This document shows, piece after piece, positions 1-11,656 of a stretch of DNA of 64,000 bases (positions are counted from its first letter, which is position 1; each line of letters begins with the position of its first letter). A model generated the notes under the pieces. It ran no database searches and had not been told where the DNA came from. It was given only the letters and a program-made list of their open reading frames with translations. Location: assembly GCA_028244835.1 (NCBI GenBank), contig JAOKBJ010000001.1:124001-188000 (forward strand), in the 5' to 3' direction. The translations under genes were made by a program, and so were the position numbers. Origin of the DNA: Methylophilaceae bacterium (GTDB lineage: Bacteria; Pseudomonadota; Gammaproteobacteria; Burkholderiales; Methylophilaceae).

Positions 1-178
1 ATATATGCCCGTTAACATTAGTTCCATTTGTTGAATATCTTATGATGCCATCAATAAAAAAATCAATAGTCCAATTTTTATAAGTAGTTTCTTTAGAGGC
101 TCCAGCATTAGCGTAGCTGAATGGAAGAGCAAACATAAAAACAATAAGTATGGAAATAAATAATTTTTCTAAGCTCAT
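1..178 (-). CDS. secreted protein, C-terminal part outside window
   Basis: About 59 codons are visible; the gene runs off the left edge. The product begins MSLEKLFISILIV and has a typical Sec signal peptide that probably ends at ANA around residue 25; the mature part starts GASKETTYKNW. A very strong ribosome binding site (AAAGGAGGAGAG) lies just before the ATG, and the ATG overlaps the TAA of the preceding ORF (TAATG), so the two are translationally coupled. I do not recognise the family. It belongs to the same minus-strand run as the Sel1-repeat genes upstream. Confidence 0.6.
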   Translation of the reverse strand, partial: MSLEKLFISILIVFMFALPFSYANAGASKETTYKNWTIDFFIDGIIRYSTNGTNVNGHI

Positions 179-402
179 TACTCTCCTCCTTTATGAGCAG
201 TTTTAAATTGCTCTTGAATTACAATGGTTACTTTTCCAACTTCAACTTTGGAAGTTGCACACCCAATCAAAGAAAATAAGATTAATAGAATTACTATTGT
301 GAGAAAAAGAAAAGGAAAGCTCTCACTTTCCCAATCCTTCAGGAGAAATCTATTGTGTTGAAACATTGATCTTCTCAATTCTTTTTTGATTTCCATTTTC
401 AA
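178..402 (-). CDS. small putative lipoprotein or membrane protein
   Basis: The open frame codes for 74 residues, but the likely start is the internal Met13 (position 366), giving about 62 residues. A long hydrophobic stretch (FLFLTIVILLILFSLIG) is followed by Cys, and LIGC fits a lipoprotein signal-peptidase site. The mature part would be CATSKVEVGKVT and about 18 more polar residues. The N-terminal part before the hydrophobic segment is long for a lipoprotein signal, so a single-pass membrane protein is also possible. It overlaps the small ORF upstream (350-472) and is coupled to the gene downstream through TAATG. Family unknown. Confidence 0.45.
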   Translation of the reverse strand: MKMEIKKELRRSMFQHNRFLLKDWESESFPFLFLTIVILLILFSLIGCATSKVEVGKVTIVIQEQFKTAHKGGE

Positions 403-472
403 CTGCTTTCGCTAAAAGAGACAGGGCTAAAAAAATTAAAACAACCATATAAAAATTTTTACGTTTATACAT
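350..472 (-). CDS. 40-residue secreted peptide candidate
   Basis: A small ORF starts MYKRKNFYMVVLIF and continues into LALSLLAKA, a compact basic-hydrophobic signal peptide with an AKA cleavage site. The predicted mature peptide is only VENGNQKRIEKINVSTQ. A good ribosome binding site (AGGAGAG) sits 4 nt before the ATG at 472. It lies directly downstream of the 435-residue Sel1 protein gene, and its 3' end overlaps the next ORF. It could instead be a truncated remnant of a longer secreted protein. Confidence 0.4.
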   Translation of the reverse strand: MYKRKNFYMVVLIFLALSLLAKAVENGNQKRIEKINVSTQ

Positions 473-481
473 AAAACTCTC

Positions 482-1789
482 CTAGTTAGCAACGTAAAGT
501 TCAACATCATTTGGTTCTCTTAATTCTAGCGCTGCTGTCATTAATTTTGCTTCATCTAAATTTTGTATAGCAGCCTTTTCAAACCAATAATTTGCTTTAT
601 CTAAATCTTTTTTTACAGACTGTCCGTTTTTATAAAGAAGCCCTAAGTGGTACTGTGCTTGTGGATAATTATTCTTCGCAGCTTTTGTAAAATATTCAAA
701 AGACTTATCAAAATTTACTGATGTACCTAATCCATAGTGATGTAAAAATGCAATATTTAAATCAGCTTCGGGAATAGAGTTTAAAGATGCCTTCATGTAA
801 TGATTCATAGCTTGAACATAGTCTTTATTTGTTCCTCGCCCATAATGCGCCATCAAACCTAAATTGAAGTCTGCTTCATGCATTCCTTGTTTGGCTGATT
901 TTTTGTACCATGTATAAGCCTCGAAGTGATCTTGGATGCTGCTTGGTCCATAGTGATACATTTGAGCCAAGTTAAGTTGTGCTTCAGCAAGTCCTCGTTC
1001 TGCTGCAAGTTTATAATTTTCCATACCTCGATCAAAATCATAGTTAATTCCCTCTCCAGATAGCAATAATTTTGCTAGATTAAATTGCGCTTCTTTCATA
1101 CCATTAGCTGCAGATTTTTCATACCATTTAGCAGCTAGAGACATATCTTTAATTGTTCCAATACCATAGTGATGCATTTGGGCTAGATTAAATTGAGCCT
1201 CAGTAACTCCAGTTACGGTAATTTGGCATTGATTAATATCTAAAGTTATTTGGTCTTTTGCTGATTTTGAAAACCATTCATAAGCCTTATATTGATCTTT
1301 ATCACGCCCTAATCCGTATCGGTTCATTAGCCCTAAATTAAATTGCGCTTCTGGGCTATTATGCTTAGCAGCTTTTTCATAATATGTATAAGCCTCTGAT
1401 AAATCTTTTACTTTGCCTTGCCCATAATGATTAATTAACCCTAATTTGAAATTTGCCTGAGTTAGCCCTGAATCGGCTGCTCGTGTAAATAAATCTAAAG
1501 CACGTTGGTAATCTTTTGTTAATACTTTCCCGTTATGATAATTCTCTGCAAATCTATACTGTGCTTTTGAGATCTCTTTTTGACTAGGTGGCACTCCAAA
1601 TCCTTTAAATTGATTTGAGTTGTCAAACCAAGATGTCCAAAAAGTTTCTTGTTTGCAATTTGCAGTATTTACTTTTTTAATTTGATCGATTCGTTTTATT
1701 GGTTCATCATTTTGTTTTGCTACAGTCACGCCAATTGCAGAAATTAAACCAAGTTGTGCTAAAACTAATATTATTTTTTTAAATTTCAT
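482..1789 (-). CDS. secreted Sel1-repeat protein
   Basis: This 435-residue product has an N-terminal signal peptide (MKFKKIILVLAQLGLISAIG) followed, from about residue 75, by about nine Sel1-like (TPR-related) repeats of 34-38 residues. They follow the pattern EAQFNLGLMxxYGxGxxKDxxxAxxWYxKSA. Sel1 repeats form alpha-alpha superhelices that bind proteins; bacterial members are often periplasmic scaffolds or regulators. One repeat (about residues 180-200) is interrupted by an insert containing DINQCQITVTG. A second Sel1 protein follows upstream on the same strand (1859-2554). The function is unknown; the call rests on the repeats. Confidence 0.85.
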   Translation of the reverse strand: MKFKKIILVLAQLGLISAIGVTVAKQNDEPIKRIDQIKKVNTANCKQETFWTSWFDNSNQFKGFGVPPSQKEISKAQYRFAENYHNGKVLTKDYQRALDLFTRAADSGLTQANFKLGLINHYGQGKVKDLSEAYTYYEKAAKHNSPEAQFNLGLMNRYGLGRDKDQYKAYEWFSKSAKDQITLDINQCQITVTGVTEAQFNLAQMHHYGIGTIKDMSLAAKWYEKSAANGMKEAQFNLAKLLLSGEGINYDFDRGMENYKLAAERGLAEAQLNLAQMYHYGPSSIQDHFEAYTWYKKSAKQGMHEADFNLGLMAHYGRGTNKDYVQAMNHYMKASLNSIPEADLNIAFLHHYGLGTSVNFDKSFEYFTKAAKNNYPQAQYHLGLLYKNGQSVKKDLDKANYWFEKAAIQNLDEAKLMTAALELREPNDVELYVAN

Positions 1790-1858
1790 AATTTTCCCTA
1801 AAAAAAATGGTTACGCCTCTAAGACGTAACCATTTATAAAAAAGTCAGGGTATTACAA

Positions 1859-2554
1859 TTATTTATTAATCATTTTCTTACTTATCATATATTCAATATT
1901 AAATTTTGCTCTCTGATTCCCTTGTGCTGCAGATTTTTTGTACCACTCATAAGCTTTATTAGGATTTTTTTCTACACCGTTTAATCCTTGCTCATAAATT
2001 AGCCCTATATTAAATTGTGCTTGGTGCTTGTCTTGTAATTTAAGGCAGTTGTTCAAGGTAATCAGCTTAGATGAACAGCCTGTTACTGTTGTTATTGTTG
2101 TTTTTGTTATTTCTTTTCTTTGAGTTGGCCAAAAAGCAGTTAATCTATTTCCAGTTTCATCCATCACAATTTCCCAAAAAGTTTCAGAAACTTCCACTTG
2201 TGTGGTTGGAACTTCTTGGACATCGGTAATATGGATCCCGTCTTTCATAGCGTAAGAAAAGAAACTACCCCCAATTAATAAAGGAGCTAACCAATGACTG
2301 TGGCCTCTTACTATTTTGCTTAAATGCAACGATGGTTTTTCTAAATACCCTATCTCCTCACCTTTTTTGAGTATTTTTTGCAATAGGGCATTATGATCTC
2401 TTACTCGCCATTCTTTTTCAATTTTATTTTCGTTTTCTTCGAATGCACCTCGGGCTAATCTTGCATTCAATTGTATTTTTTTGTTAGCTCCCTTGACCCG
2501 CTTACCGTCGAAGATATCAATCCATTGTTTTTTTTCTAATTCTTTTTTTACCAT
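1859..2554 (-). CDS. membrane-anchored protein with Sel1 repeat
   Basis: The product has 231 residues. The first ~95 are charged and cytoplasmic-looking (WIDIFDGKRVKGANKK, EKEWRVRDHNALLQKILKKG). A possible membrane segment lies near residues 88-102 (HWLAPLLIGGSFFSYAM), and the last ~50 residues form one or two Sel1-type repeats (QAQFNIGLIYEQGLNGVEKN, AYEWYKKSAAQGN). It resembles the neighbouring Sel1 protein only in this C-terminal part and in a Cys-containing TVTG segment. It may work with the secreted Sel1 protein as an inner-membrane partner, but that is inference. Confidence 0.65.
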   Translation of the reverse strand: MVKKELEKKQWIDIFDGKRVKGANKKIQLNARLARGAFEENENKIEKEWRVRDHNALLQKILKKGEEIGYLEKPSLHLSKIVRGHSHWLAPLLIGGSFFSYAMKDGIHITDVQEVPTTQVEVSETFWEIVMDETGNRLTAFWPTQRKEITKTTITTVTGCSSKLITLNNCLKLQDKHQAQFNIGLIYEQGLNGVEKNPNKAYEWYKKSAAQGNQRAKFNIEYMISKKMINK

Positions 2555-2584
2555 CTAATTCTTCCTCAATCGTTTATTTGCATT

Positions 2585-3322
2585 TCAATTTATTCGAATT
2601 TTATTGCAAGGTTCAAAGTATGTTTTTGCTTTTTCTTTACTCGCTCTTATAAATTCCCTTTGTGTTCCTACTTTTCTTTTTTGCCATTTAGCGATTTCTT
2701 TAATTGGGATGTTATCAAGTTGCATTCCAATCGCTTCGGCTCCGTCAGGGCTCACTTCTTTACCAAATTGTTGTAATTTTCTTTTAATGCATTCTTCAAT
2801 CAACTGTTGCTTATTATCTCCGTCAGTAAATGGTAAATTTTTATCTTGCTTTGCCTCTTCTTCATTTTCAAATAATAATGTTCCATCTATTTCTTTTGGT
2901 TCAAAATCTCTATTCCCACCATTAACCCGTTCTAACTCTTCAGCTTTATCTGTTACCACTTCTCTTTCTTTTTGTCTTCCCATTTTTCTCTCATGATCTG
3001 TTATTAATAAATTACATTTCCAAAAAGCAAAAGCTTCTAGGTTATTAATTACAGGCGCTTTTTTTTCTTTGGTGAGCTCTTCATGGCTTAAAGCTTTGTT
3101 ACCTGTCTTGAATCGTCTCATAATATATTCAAAAAAATCAATTATTACTCCATCTGCTTCATCGTTATCCCAGGTCTTTCTCCGAATCGTTTTCCACAAT
3201 TTAGAATGGCTATAACCATCATCTTTTGGCGGTATTAAAAATTCGAAATACGCAGAAATCCCCTCAAGCCTCATTGCCATGTCATTGCTTTCCAGTAATT
3301 TTAAAATTTTTTCTGGTTGCAT
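2585..3322 (-). CDS. hypothetical protein
   Basis: This 245-residue soluble, charged product is one I do not recognise. It starts MQPEKILKLLESNDMAMRLEG and contains an acidic linker (about residues 130-170, rich in E and D). The C-terminal part is basic (KEIAKWQKRKVGTQREFIRASKEKAK) and could bind nucleic acid. A good ribosome binding site (CAGGAGAAAAC) precedes the ATG. It is first in the run that continues with the two Sel1 genes, about 30 bp apart, which suggests one transcript. Confidence 0.6.
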   Translation of the reverse strand: MQPEKILKLLESNDMAMRLEGISAYFEFLIPPKDDGYSHSKLWKTIRRKTWDNDEADGVIIDFFEYIMRRFKTGNKALSHEELTKEKKAPVINNLEAFAFWKCNLLITDHERKMGRQKEREVVTDKAEELERVNGGNRDFEPKEIDGTLLFENEEEAKQDKNLPFTDGDNKQQLIEECIKRKLQQFGKEVSPDGAEAIGMQLDNIPIKEIAKWQKRKVGTQREFIRASKEKAKTYFEPCNKIRIN

Positions 3323-3340
3323 GTTTTCTCCTGTTGCTTC

Positions 3341-3421
3341 TTAGACGCTGTTTCTTTTTAAGAAGTCAGGATTTTCATTAATTTTATCTAATATCCATAA
3401 TAAACTGACTTTTTCTTCATT
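3341..3421 (-). pseudogene. orphan coding fragment upstream of the Sel1 cluster
   Basis: A 26-codon open frame reads NEEKVSLLWILDKINENPD and ends FLKRNSV-stop just before the ribosome binding site of the 2585-3322 gene. It has no start codon, and an in-frame TAG sits immediately upstream. The amino-acid composition is protein-like, so this may be the tail of a lost gene. Low confidence because it is short. Confidence 0.25.
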
Positions 3422-3437
3422 CTAAACGTCACTAGTT

Positions 3438-3506
3438 GGTAATAGTTCTTATTTCCTCCTGTGAAGTTACTATTACCGCATGGCCCGGGGCGATATTCGG
3501 GTCACC
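3438..3506 (-). promoter_or_regulatory. hairpin with ribosome-binding-site loop next to GC-rich patch
   Basis: GGTAATAGT (3438-3446) and ACTATTACC (3469-3477) form a perfect 9-bp inverted repeat. On the minus strand the 22-nt loop contains AGGAGGAAAT, a near-perfect Shine-Dalgarno sequence. Next to it (3481-3506) is a patch with GGCCCGGGGC, far richer in GC than anything nearby. No good start codon follows at the right spacing, so it may be a leader or terminator structure of a lost gene (see 3341-3421). Confidence 0.35.
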
Positions 3507-3762
3507 TTTTATCTATTGTTTTTTTAGTATTCTCAACATTTAAGTTCAGATCAATTCCATTTACACCACTTAAAAACTGTTTTGTATATTTAATTTTTTT
3601 TAATTTTTTAATTTTTTTAATTTTTTTAATTTCCCCATTATTCTTCGCACTAAACAGTACATAAAATATTGAAACTAAAACAATAATAATTGAAAGCACA
3701 AGAATGCCTATAACAATTTCTGTGAAATAAATATTGAAGTATGTTTGAAAAATATTAACCAT
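3502..3762 (-). CDS. small single-pass membrane protein with lysine-isoleucine repeat
   Basis: The 86-residue product has a short N-terminal segment, one strong membrane helix (about residues 16-38, VIGILVLSIIIVLVSIFYVLF), and then a run EIKKIKKIKKLKKIK encoded by a tandem 9-nt repeat at 3591-3632. The tail ends NVENTKKTIDKR. No family recognised. The opposite strand also has an open frame here, but this frame has the better membrane-protein logic. The basic repeat would sit on the cytoplasmic side next to the membrane. Confidence 0.45.
   Translation of the reverse strand: MVNIFQTYFNIYFTEIVIGILVLSIIIVLVSIFYVLFSAKNNGEIKKIKKIKKLKKIKYTKQFLSGVNGIDLNLNVENTKKTIDKR
3591..3632 (-). repeat. tandem 9-10 nt T-rich repeat
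   Basis: About four units of TAATTTTTTT or TAATTTTTT follow one another. On the minus strand they encode repeated Ile-Lys-Lys units. Unit-length differences of one base make this a slippage-prone tract inside a reading frame. Confidence 0.8.
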
Positions 3763-3842
3763 TGAATCTTATTTTAAAATGTATGTTTTAATTATAATGT
3801 GTTAATGTTGTTCTTGAATTAATTTTTAAGGAATAATAAATT

Positions 3843-3974
3843 ATGTTGAAAAATATTTTAGTTTTAGTAGTCATTGTCGTTGCTGGATATTATGCTTATT
3901 CTTCTTTTTACCAAGTTGGTGATGGTATTGTCCCAACTGCTGCTTCTGATTTACCACCATTAACTTCTGAATAA
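3843..3974 (+). CDS. 43-residue membrane or secreted protein
   Basis: A tiny ORF begins MLKNILVLVVIVVAGYYAYS and ends SDLPPLTSE. It has an N-terminal hydrophobic helix and a short polar tail with prolines. It is preceded by AAGGAATAA as ribosome binding site and a possible -10 box TATAAT near 3797, and followed within 10 bp by a strong terminator hairpin. It therefore looks like a self-contained single-gene transcript, and the promoter-gene-terminator arrangement supports it being real despite its size. Family unknown. Confidence 0.6.
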   Translation: MLKNILVLVVIVVAGYYAYSSFYQVGDGIVPTAASDLPPLTSE

Positions 3975-3983
3975 AAAAATCAA

Positions 3984-4022
3984 GATACAAAAAAGGCTTA
4001 TAAAATAAGCCTTTTTTGTATC
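3984..4022. terminator. bidirectional rho-independent terminator
   Basis: GATACAAAAAAGGCTTAT, a 3-nt AAA loop, and the complementary arm ending in TTTTTTGTATC form a near-perfect 18-bp stem with A- and T-runs on both sides. It separates the 43-residue gene (plus strand) from pntB (minus strand) and can stop both. Confidence 0.9.
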
Positions 4023-4058
4023 AACTCACTGCCATTTCATCAAAATTTCAGTTAAATA

Positions 4059-5426
4059 TTACTCAATAGATTTAATTAGATCTTCTACAACTTTTTTTGC
4101 ATCGCCAAAAACCATCATGGTCTTATCTAAATAGAAAAGTTCATTATCAAGTCCAGCATAGCCTGGAGCCATTGATCTTTTATTAACTATTATCATTCTT
4201 GCTTTTTGAGCCTCTAGAATAGGCATTCCATAAATAGCACTCCCTGGGGTCTTTGCTGCTGGATTAACAACATCATTAGCTCCAATCACGAGAACAACAT
4301 CTGTTTGCCCAAACTCATTATTTATATCTTCCATTTCAACAACTTGCTCATAAGGAACATCTGCTTCAGCTAATAAAACATTCATATGCCCAGGCATTCT
4401 GCCAGCTACTGGATGAATTGCATATTTCACATCTATACCCTTTGAAAGTAATTTTGAGGTTAATTCTTGTAAAGCATGTTGAGCTCTTGCAACAGCTAAA
4501 CCATATCCTGGAACTATAATAACTGTATCAGCATTTGTAAGTAAGAATGACGCGTCGTCAGCAGATCCAGATTTTACTGGTTTCTCAGCCTGAGATACAT
4601 TATCTGTTGCAATATCTGACCCAAAACCCCCTAACATTACTGAAATAATAGACCTATTCATTGCCTTACACATAATGTAGGATAAAATTGCCCCGGATGA
4701 ACCGACACATGCCCCTGCAATAATTAATACTGAATTGTTTAATGTAAATCCAATACCTGCAGCCGCCCAACCAGAATAACTATTGAGCATCGAAACTACA
4801 ACTGGCATATCTGCTCCGCCTATTGGAATAATTAATGTAATTCCAAGAATTAGTGCAATTGTTACCATAATGAAAAAGGCTGTAATTGACTCAGTCTGAA
4901 AATATAGTATCCCAGCATATATCATAGCTATAGCTAGCAGTAAATTAATCCAATGTTGAGCTTTAAAAACAACAGCTCTTGCACCAAACTTTCCTGATAG
5001 TTTTCCAAACGCAATTACAGATGCAGTAAATGTAATTGCACCGATAAAAGCACCAATAAATAATTCAAATCTTTGAACTGTTGAATGTGTTTCTCCTAAA
5101 TTTAATACTGCCGCTATAGCAATTAATACTGCCGCCAATCCTACAAAAGAATGCATTAATGCTACTAATTCCGGCATCTTTGTCATTTGAACTGTCTTGG
5201 CTGCAAAAATTCCAATAGACGCACCAAGCACTAATGGCAAAATTATAAATAAAGGTATTAATTGCTGTCCCGCCCACAGAGTTGCTCCTACTGCAATAAC
5301 CATTCCAATCATGCCAAATAAATTGCCTTGTCTAGCTGAGGTAGGTGATGATAATCCTTTTAAGGCCAATATAAAGAATATTGCAGATACTAAATAGGCC
5401 GACATTGATAAGGCTTGTATTGTCAT
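4059..5426 (-). CDS. pntB: NAD(P) transhydrogenase subunit beta
   Basis: This 455-residue subunit belongs to the proton-translocating transhydrogenase, which uses the proton motive force to move hydride from NADH to NADP+. The first ~260 residues hold about eight or nine membrane helices; the C-terminal ~170 residues form the NADP(H)-binding domain III, with VPGYGLAVARAQHAL and VIGANDVVNPAA motifs. The stop of the preceding pntAB and the ATG of this gene abut. The three-gene split form is common in proteobacteria. In a streamlined aerobe the enzyme would be a main NADPH source. Confidence 0.96.
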   Translation of the reverse strand: MTIQALSMSAYLVSAIFFILALKGLSSPTSARQGNLFGMIGMVIAVGATLWAGQQLIPLFIILPLVLGASIGIFAAKTVQMTKMPELVALMHSFVGLAAVLIAIAAVLNLGETHSTVQRFELFIGAFIGAITFTASVIAFGKLSGKFGARAVVFKAQHWINLLLAIAMIYAGILYFQTESITAFFIMVTIALILGITLIIPIGGADMPVVVSMLNSYSGWAAAGIGFTLNNSVLIIAGACVGSSGAILSYIMCKAMNRSIISVMLGGFGSDIATDNVSQAEKPVKSGSADDASFLLTNADTVIIVPGYGLAVARAQHALQELTSKLLSKGIDVKYAIHPVAGRMPGHMNVLLAEADVPYEQVVEMEDINNEFGQTDVVLVIGANDVVNPAAKTPGSAIYGMPILEAQKARMIIVNKRSMAPGYAGLDNELFYLDKTMMVFGDAKKVVEDLIKSIE

Positions 5427-5732
5427 TTATTTTTTCTCTTTCTTAGTTTTAAACATCTCTAACATCCGATGGGTAACAAAAAATCCACCGAATATGTTAA
5501 TTGCGGCGAAAAATATAGCAATTGCTCCTAAAATGCTGCTAAATGTTACTATCTCCCCGTTTATTTCAACAACTTGTAATATTGCTCCTACAATCACAAT
5601 GCCCGAAATCGCGTTTGTTACTGACATAAGTGGGGTATGTAATGCGGATGTTACATTCCATACGACGTGATAGCCAACAAAAATAGCTAAAACAAAAATG
5701 CTTATATTCTGAATTGTCATTAATTCACCCAT
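5427..5732 (-). CDS. pntAB: NAD(P) transhydrogenase subunit alpha, part 2
   Basis: The 101-residue protein contains about three membrane helices and corresponds to the C-terminal membrane part of a full-length alpha subunit (domain II). It shows the [20 protein letters not shown] segment that is highly conserved in this subunit, plus [16 protein letters not shown]. It lies 11 bp after the soluble alpha part and directly abuts pntB. An alternative start at Met5 (MTIQNISIF) is possible. Confidence 0.95.
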   Translation of the reverse strand: MGELMTIQNISIFVLAIFVGYHVVWNVTSALHTPLMSVTNAISGIVIVGAILQVVEINGEIVTFSSILGAIAIFFAAINIFGGFFVTHRMLEMFKTKKEKK

Positions 5733-5743
5733 TGTGTTTCCTT

Positions 5744-6868
5744 TTAGTTAATTAAATTGCCTTCAGTTGTTAATAAAGTCCCGGCGACAAGCTCATCTTC
5801 TCTATTTATATATAAATTACCTTGATCATTAATCAATAATTTTATAAATTCGAATATATTTCTCGAATACAGAGCTGATGCATCTGTACTTAACAGACTT
5901 GGCAAGTTATCTAAGCCAATAATAGTTACTCCACTAACTTTTATTATTTTGTTGCCTTCTGATAATGGGCAATTACCTGAGCCATCTGAGGCTAAGCCGG
6001 CTGCCATATCTAAAATAACTGATCCCTCTTTCATTTGGTTAACAGTTTCTTTAGAAATTAATTTTGGGGGCTCTTTTCCAGGAATTAATGCTGATGTAAT
6101 AATGATATCTGCATTAATAGCTTTTTCTGCGACTAATTTAGACTGTCTGTCTAGCCAAGACTTTGGCATTGGTTTTGCATACCCACCATCCCCGGAAGCA
6201 TTATTTTTTTCTTCTTCTGTTTCATAAGGAACATCAATAAATTTTGCTCCTAAAGATTCAATTTGCTCTTTAACGGCAGGGCGAACATCAGAAGCTTCTA
6301 CAATTGCTCCTAACCTTTTTGCAGTTGCAATAGCTTGCAAACCAGCAACGCCAGCGCCTAAAACAATAATACGTGCAGCTTTTACTGTCCCAGCAGCGGT
6401 CATTAACATTGGAAGAAACTTTTTATAATGATCAGCAGCTAGAATTACTGCTTTATACCCAGCAATATTTGCTTGAGAAGATAAAACATCCATGGATTGT
6501 GCCCGTGTATTTCTAGGCAGGGATTCAAGTGAAAATGCAGTTACTTTTTTTGAAGCCAATTGGGTTGTTAATGTCTTATTAAATGGCTCTAACAAGCCAG
6601 CAATAAATTGCTTAGCTTTTAATTTTTTAGTTTCGCTGACACTTGGTGCTCTTACTTTTAACAATAAGTCGGCCTCAAAAACATCAGCATTACTTTTTAT
6701 TACTCCGCCTGCATCAATAAACATTTGATCAGTAATCGATGCCCCGATACCTGCGTTAGATTCTATATAAATGATATGGTTTAATGTAGTTAATTTCTTA
6801 ACGGTCTCTGGTGTTGCGGCCACTCTACATTCGCCTTCTAATGTTTCTTTTAATACTCCTATAATCAT
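5744..6868 (-). CDS. pntAA: NAD(P) transhydrogenase subunit alpha, part 1
   Basis: This 374-residue soluble subunit (domain I) binds NAD(H). It resembles alanine dehydrogenase: an N-terminal lobe ([19 protein letters not shown]), an [19 protein letters not shown] segment and a Rossmann motif [20 protein letters not shown] near residue 170, followed by [13 protein letters not shown]. It is first in the minus-strand operon with pntAB and pntB. The gene lacks the membrane domain present in the E. coli PntA, which is supplied by pntAB. Confidence 0.95.
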   Translation of the reverse strand: MIIGVLKETLEGECRVAATPETVKKLTTLNHIIYIESNAGIGASITDQMFIDAGGVIKSNADVFEADLLLKVRAPSVSETKKLKAKQFIAGLLEPFNKTLTTQLASKKVTAFSLESLPRNTRAQSMDVLSSQANIAGYKAVILAADHYKKFLPMLMTAAGTVKAARIIVLGAGVAGLQAIATAKRLGAIVEASDVRPAVKEQIESLGAKFIDVPYETEEEKNNASGDGGYAKPMPKSWLDRQSKLVAEKAINADIIITSALIPGKEPPKLISKETVNQMKEGSVILDMAAGLASDGSGNCPLSEGNKIIKVSGVTIIGLDNLPSLLSTDASALYSRNIFEFIKLLINDQGNLYINREDELVAGTLLTTEGNLIN

Positions 6869-6989
6869 TACACCCTCTCTCCGCAGTTCAATTGATCAGC
6901 CAAACGACATAATATCAGCCAATTACATAAGTTAGTAAAAAGATTATTAATGTCCTAATCATCTGAAATAGTCACTAGAAACTCTCACC

Positions 6990-7895
6990 TTAAATATACA
7001 ATTTTGACAAATCTAAAGATTTAATAACACCAACAATTGCATTTATTGCTTCTTTTTTTACTGCGCTTTTTCTGTAAGCTAAGGCCACTCTTCGAAAAGG
7101 TACAGGCGACTCAAAACAAATTATTTTTACTTGTGGATTATTGTGTTCATCAGATGTTGCACTTTTAGGCAAAACTGAAATGCCTAGATTTGAGGCCACC
7201 ATACTGCGAATAGTTTCTAATGAATTACCTATTTGAATTTCACTGTTTTTTGAAAGCCCTGGGCATGCTTCTTTGACTTGATTACTAAAACAATGTGTTC
7301 TATCAAGTAAAAGAACTTTTTCTTGGGCCAAGTCTTTAGCTTTAATATTCTTTTTCGCATCCCAACTATGCTGCAATGGGGCTATTACCACAAATGGTTC
7401 ATCATATAATATTTCTGTGGACACCCCTGGAATGTCAAAAGGTAAAGCTATAACAGCTGCATCAATTGCTCCTTGCTTTAAATCGTTTTCTAAATTTTTA
7501 GTAATATTCTCATGTATTTCAAGTGGCATATTTGGGGTATGCTTCCTTAAATTCGGAATTATCATTGGTAATAAATAAGGTGCAATAGAATAAATTAAGC
7601 CTAATTTAAAAGGCAAATTAAGCTGTTTATCGCCATTAGCAGATAAATCTTTAATTTTTGCGGCTTCTTCTAAAACAATTGCAGCTTGATCAATAATTTT
7701 TTGGCCTATTGGAGTTATTCTTACGTTCCCACCTGCTCCGACACTTCTTTCAAATAAAGATAAGTTTAATTCCTGCTCAATTTTTTTTATGCCAAGACTT
7801 AAGGCCGGCTGGCTAACAAACGATTTTTCAGCTGCTTTTCTAAAGTTTTTCTCATGGGCCAAAGCAACGATAAATCTTAATTCACTTAATGTCAT
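6990..7895 (-). CDS. oxyR: hydrogen peroxide sensor, LysR family
   Basis: A 301-residue LysR-type regulator. The N-terminal winged helix (MTLSELRFIVALAHEKNFRKAA, FVSQPALSLGIKKIE) is followed by a periplasmic-binding-like sensor domain. Cys202 (RTHCFSNQ) and Cys211 (KEACPG) are nine residues apart, exactly the spacing of the redox-active C199 and C208 of E. coli OxyR, and the context LLLDxxHC matches. This makes peroxide-sensing OxyR much more likely than a generic LysR protein. It follows gyrB by 12 bp on the same strand, so it may be co-transcribed with it; no catalase or peroxidase gene lies next to it. Confidence 0.85.
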   Translation of the reverse strand: MTLSELRFIVALAHEKNFRKAAEKSFVSQPALSLGIKKIEQELNLSLFERSVGAGGNVRITPIGQKIIDQAAIVLEEAAKIKDLSANGDKQLNLPFKLGLIYSIAPYLLPMIIPNLRKHTPNMPLEIHENITKNLENDLKQGAIDAAVIALPFDIPGVSTEILYDEPFVVIAPLQHSWDAKKNIKAKDLAQEKVLLLDRTHCFSNQVKEACPGLSKNSEIQIGNSLETIRSMVASNLGISVLPKSATSDEHNNPQVKIICFESPVPFRRVALAYRKSAVKKEAINAIVGVIKSLDLSKLYI

Positions 7896-7907
7896 TTACT
7901 TATCTAT

Positions 7908-11437
<3,530 letters not shown>

Positions 11438-11656
11438 AGTTTTATAGTTTTTTCTTTATATAAATAATAATAATAATAATAGCCTGTGTTTATCTTTTTT
11501 TGTTAAATTTCTCTTTTAATAATAGATAGTTATATAACTTCTAATCTTATGATTTTTTATGTCTTTTACTGTGGAAGAAATGTGGATTAATATTTATTAT
11601 TAAATTTTATTACCTTTATCCACAAATTACTCCACAATCAATTCACATGTTCTACA
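11438..11656. other. probable chromosomal replication origin (oriC)
   Basis: This 219-bp dnaA-dnaN intergenic gap is among the longest non-coding stretches of the core region. It contains a perfect DnaA box TTATCCACA at 11616-11624, a near match TGTGGATTA on the other strand at 11581-11589, and further TCCACA or TGTGGA cores at 11569-11574 and 11630-11636. On the dnaN side is a run of AAT/TAA trinucleotides (about 11462-11480) in a very AT-rich stretch, a candidate unwinding element. Position and boxes support oriC; another origin upstream of dnaA near the box at 13065 is possible. Confidence 0.7.

Noticed and set aside
3461-3664. Plus-strand ORF of 67 codons
   Set aside because: It overlaps the minus-strand membrane protein gene; its sequence is the hydrophobic mirror of a Lys-rich repeat and has no ribosome binding site logic.
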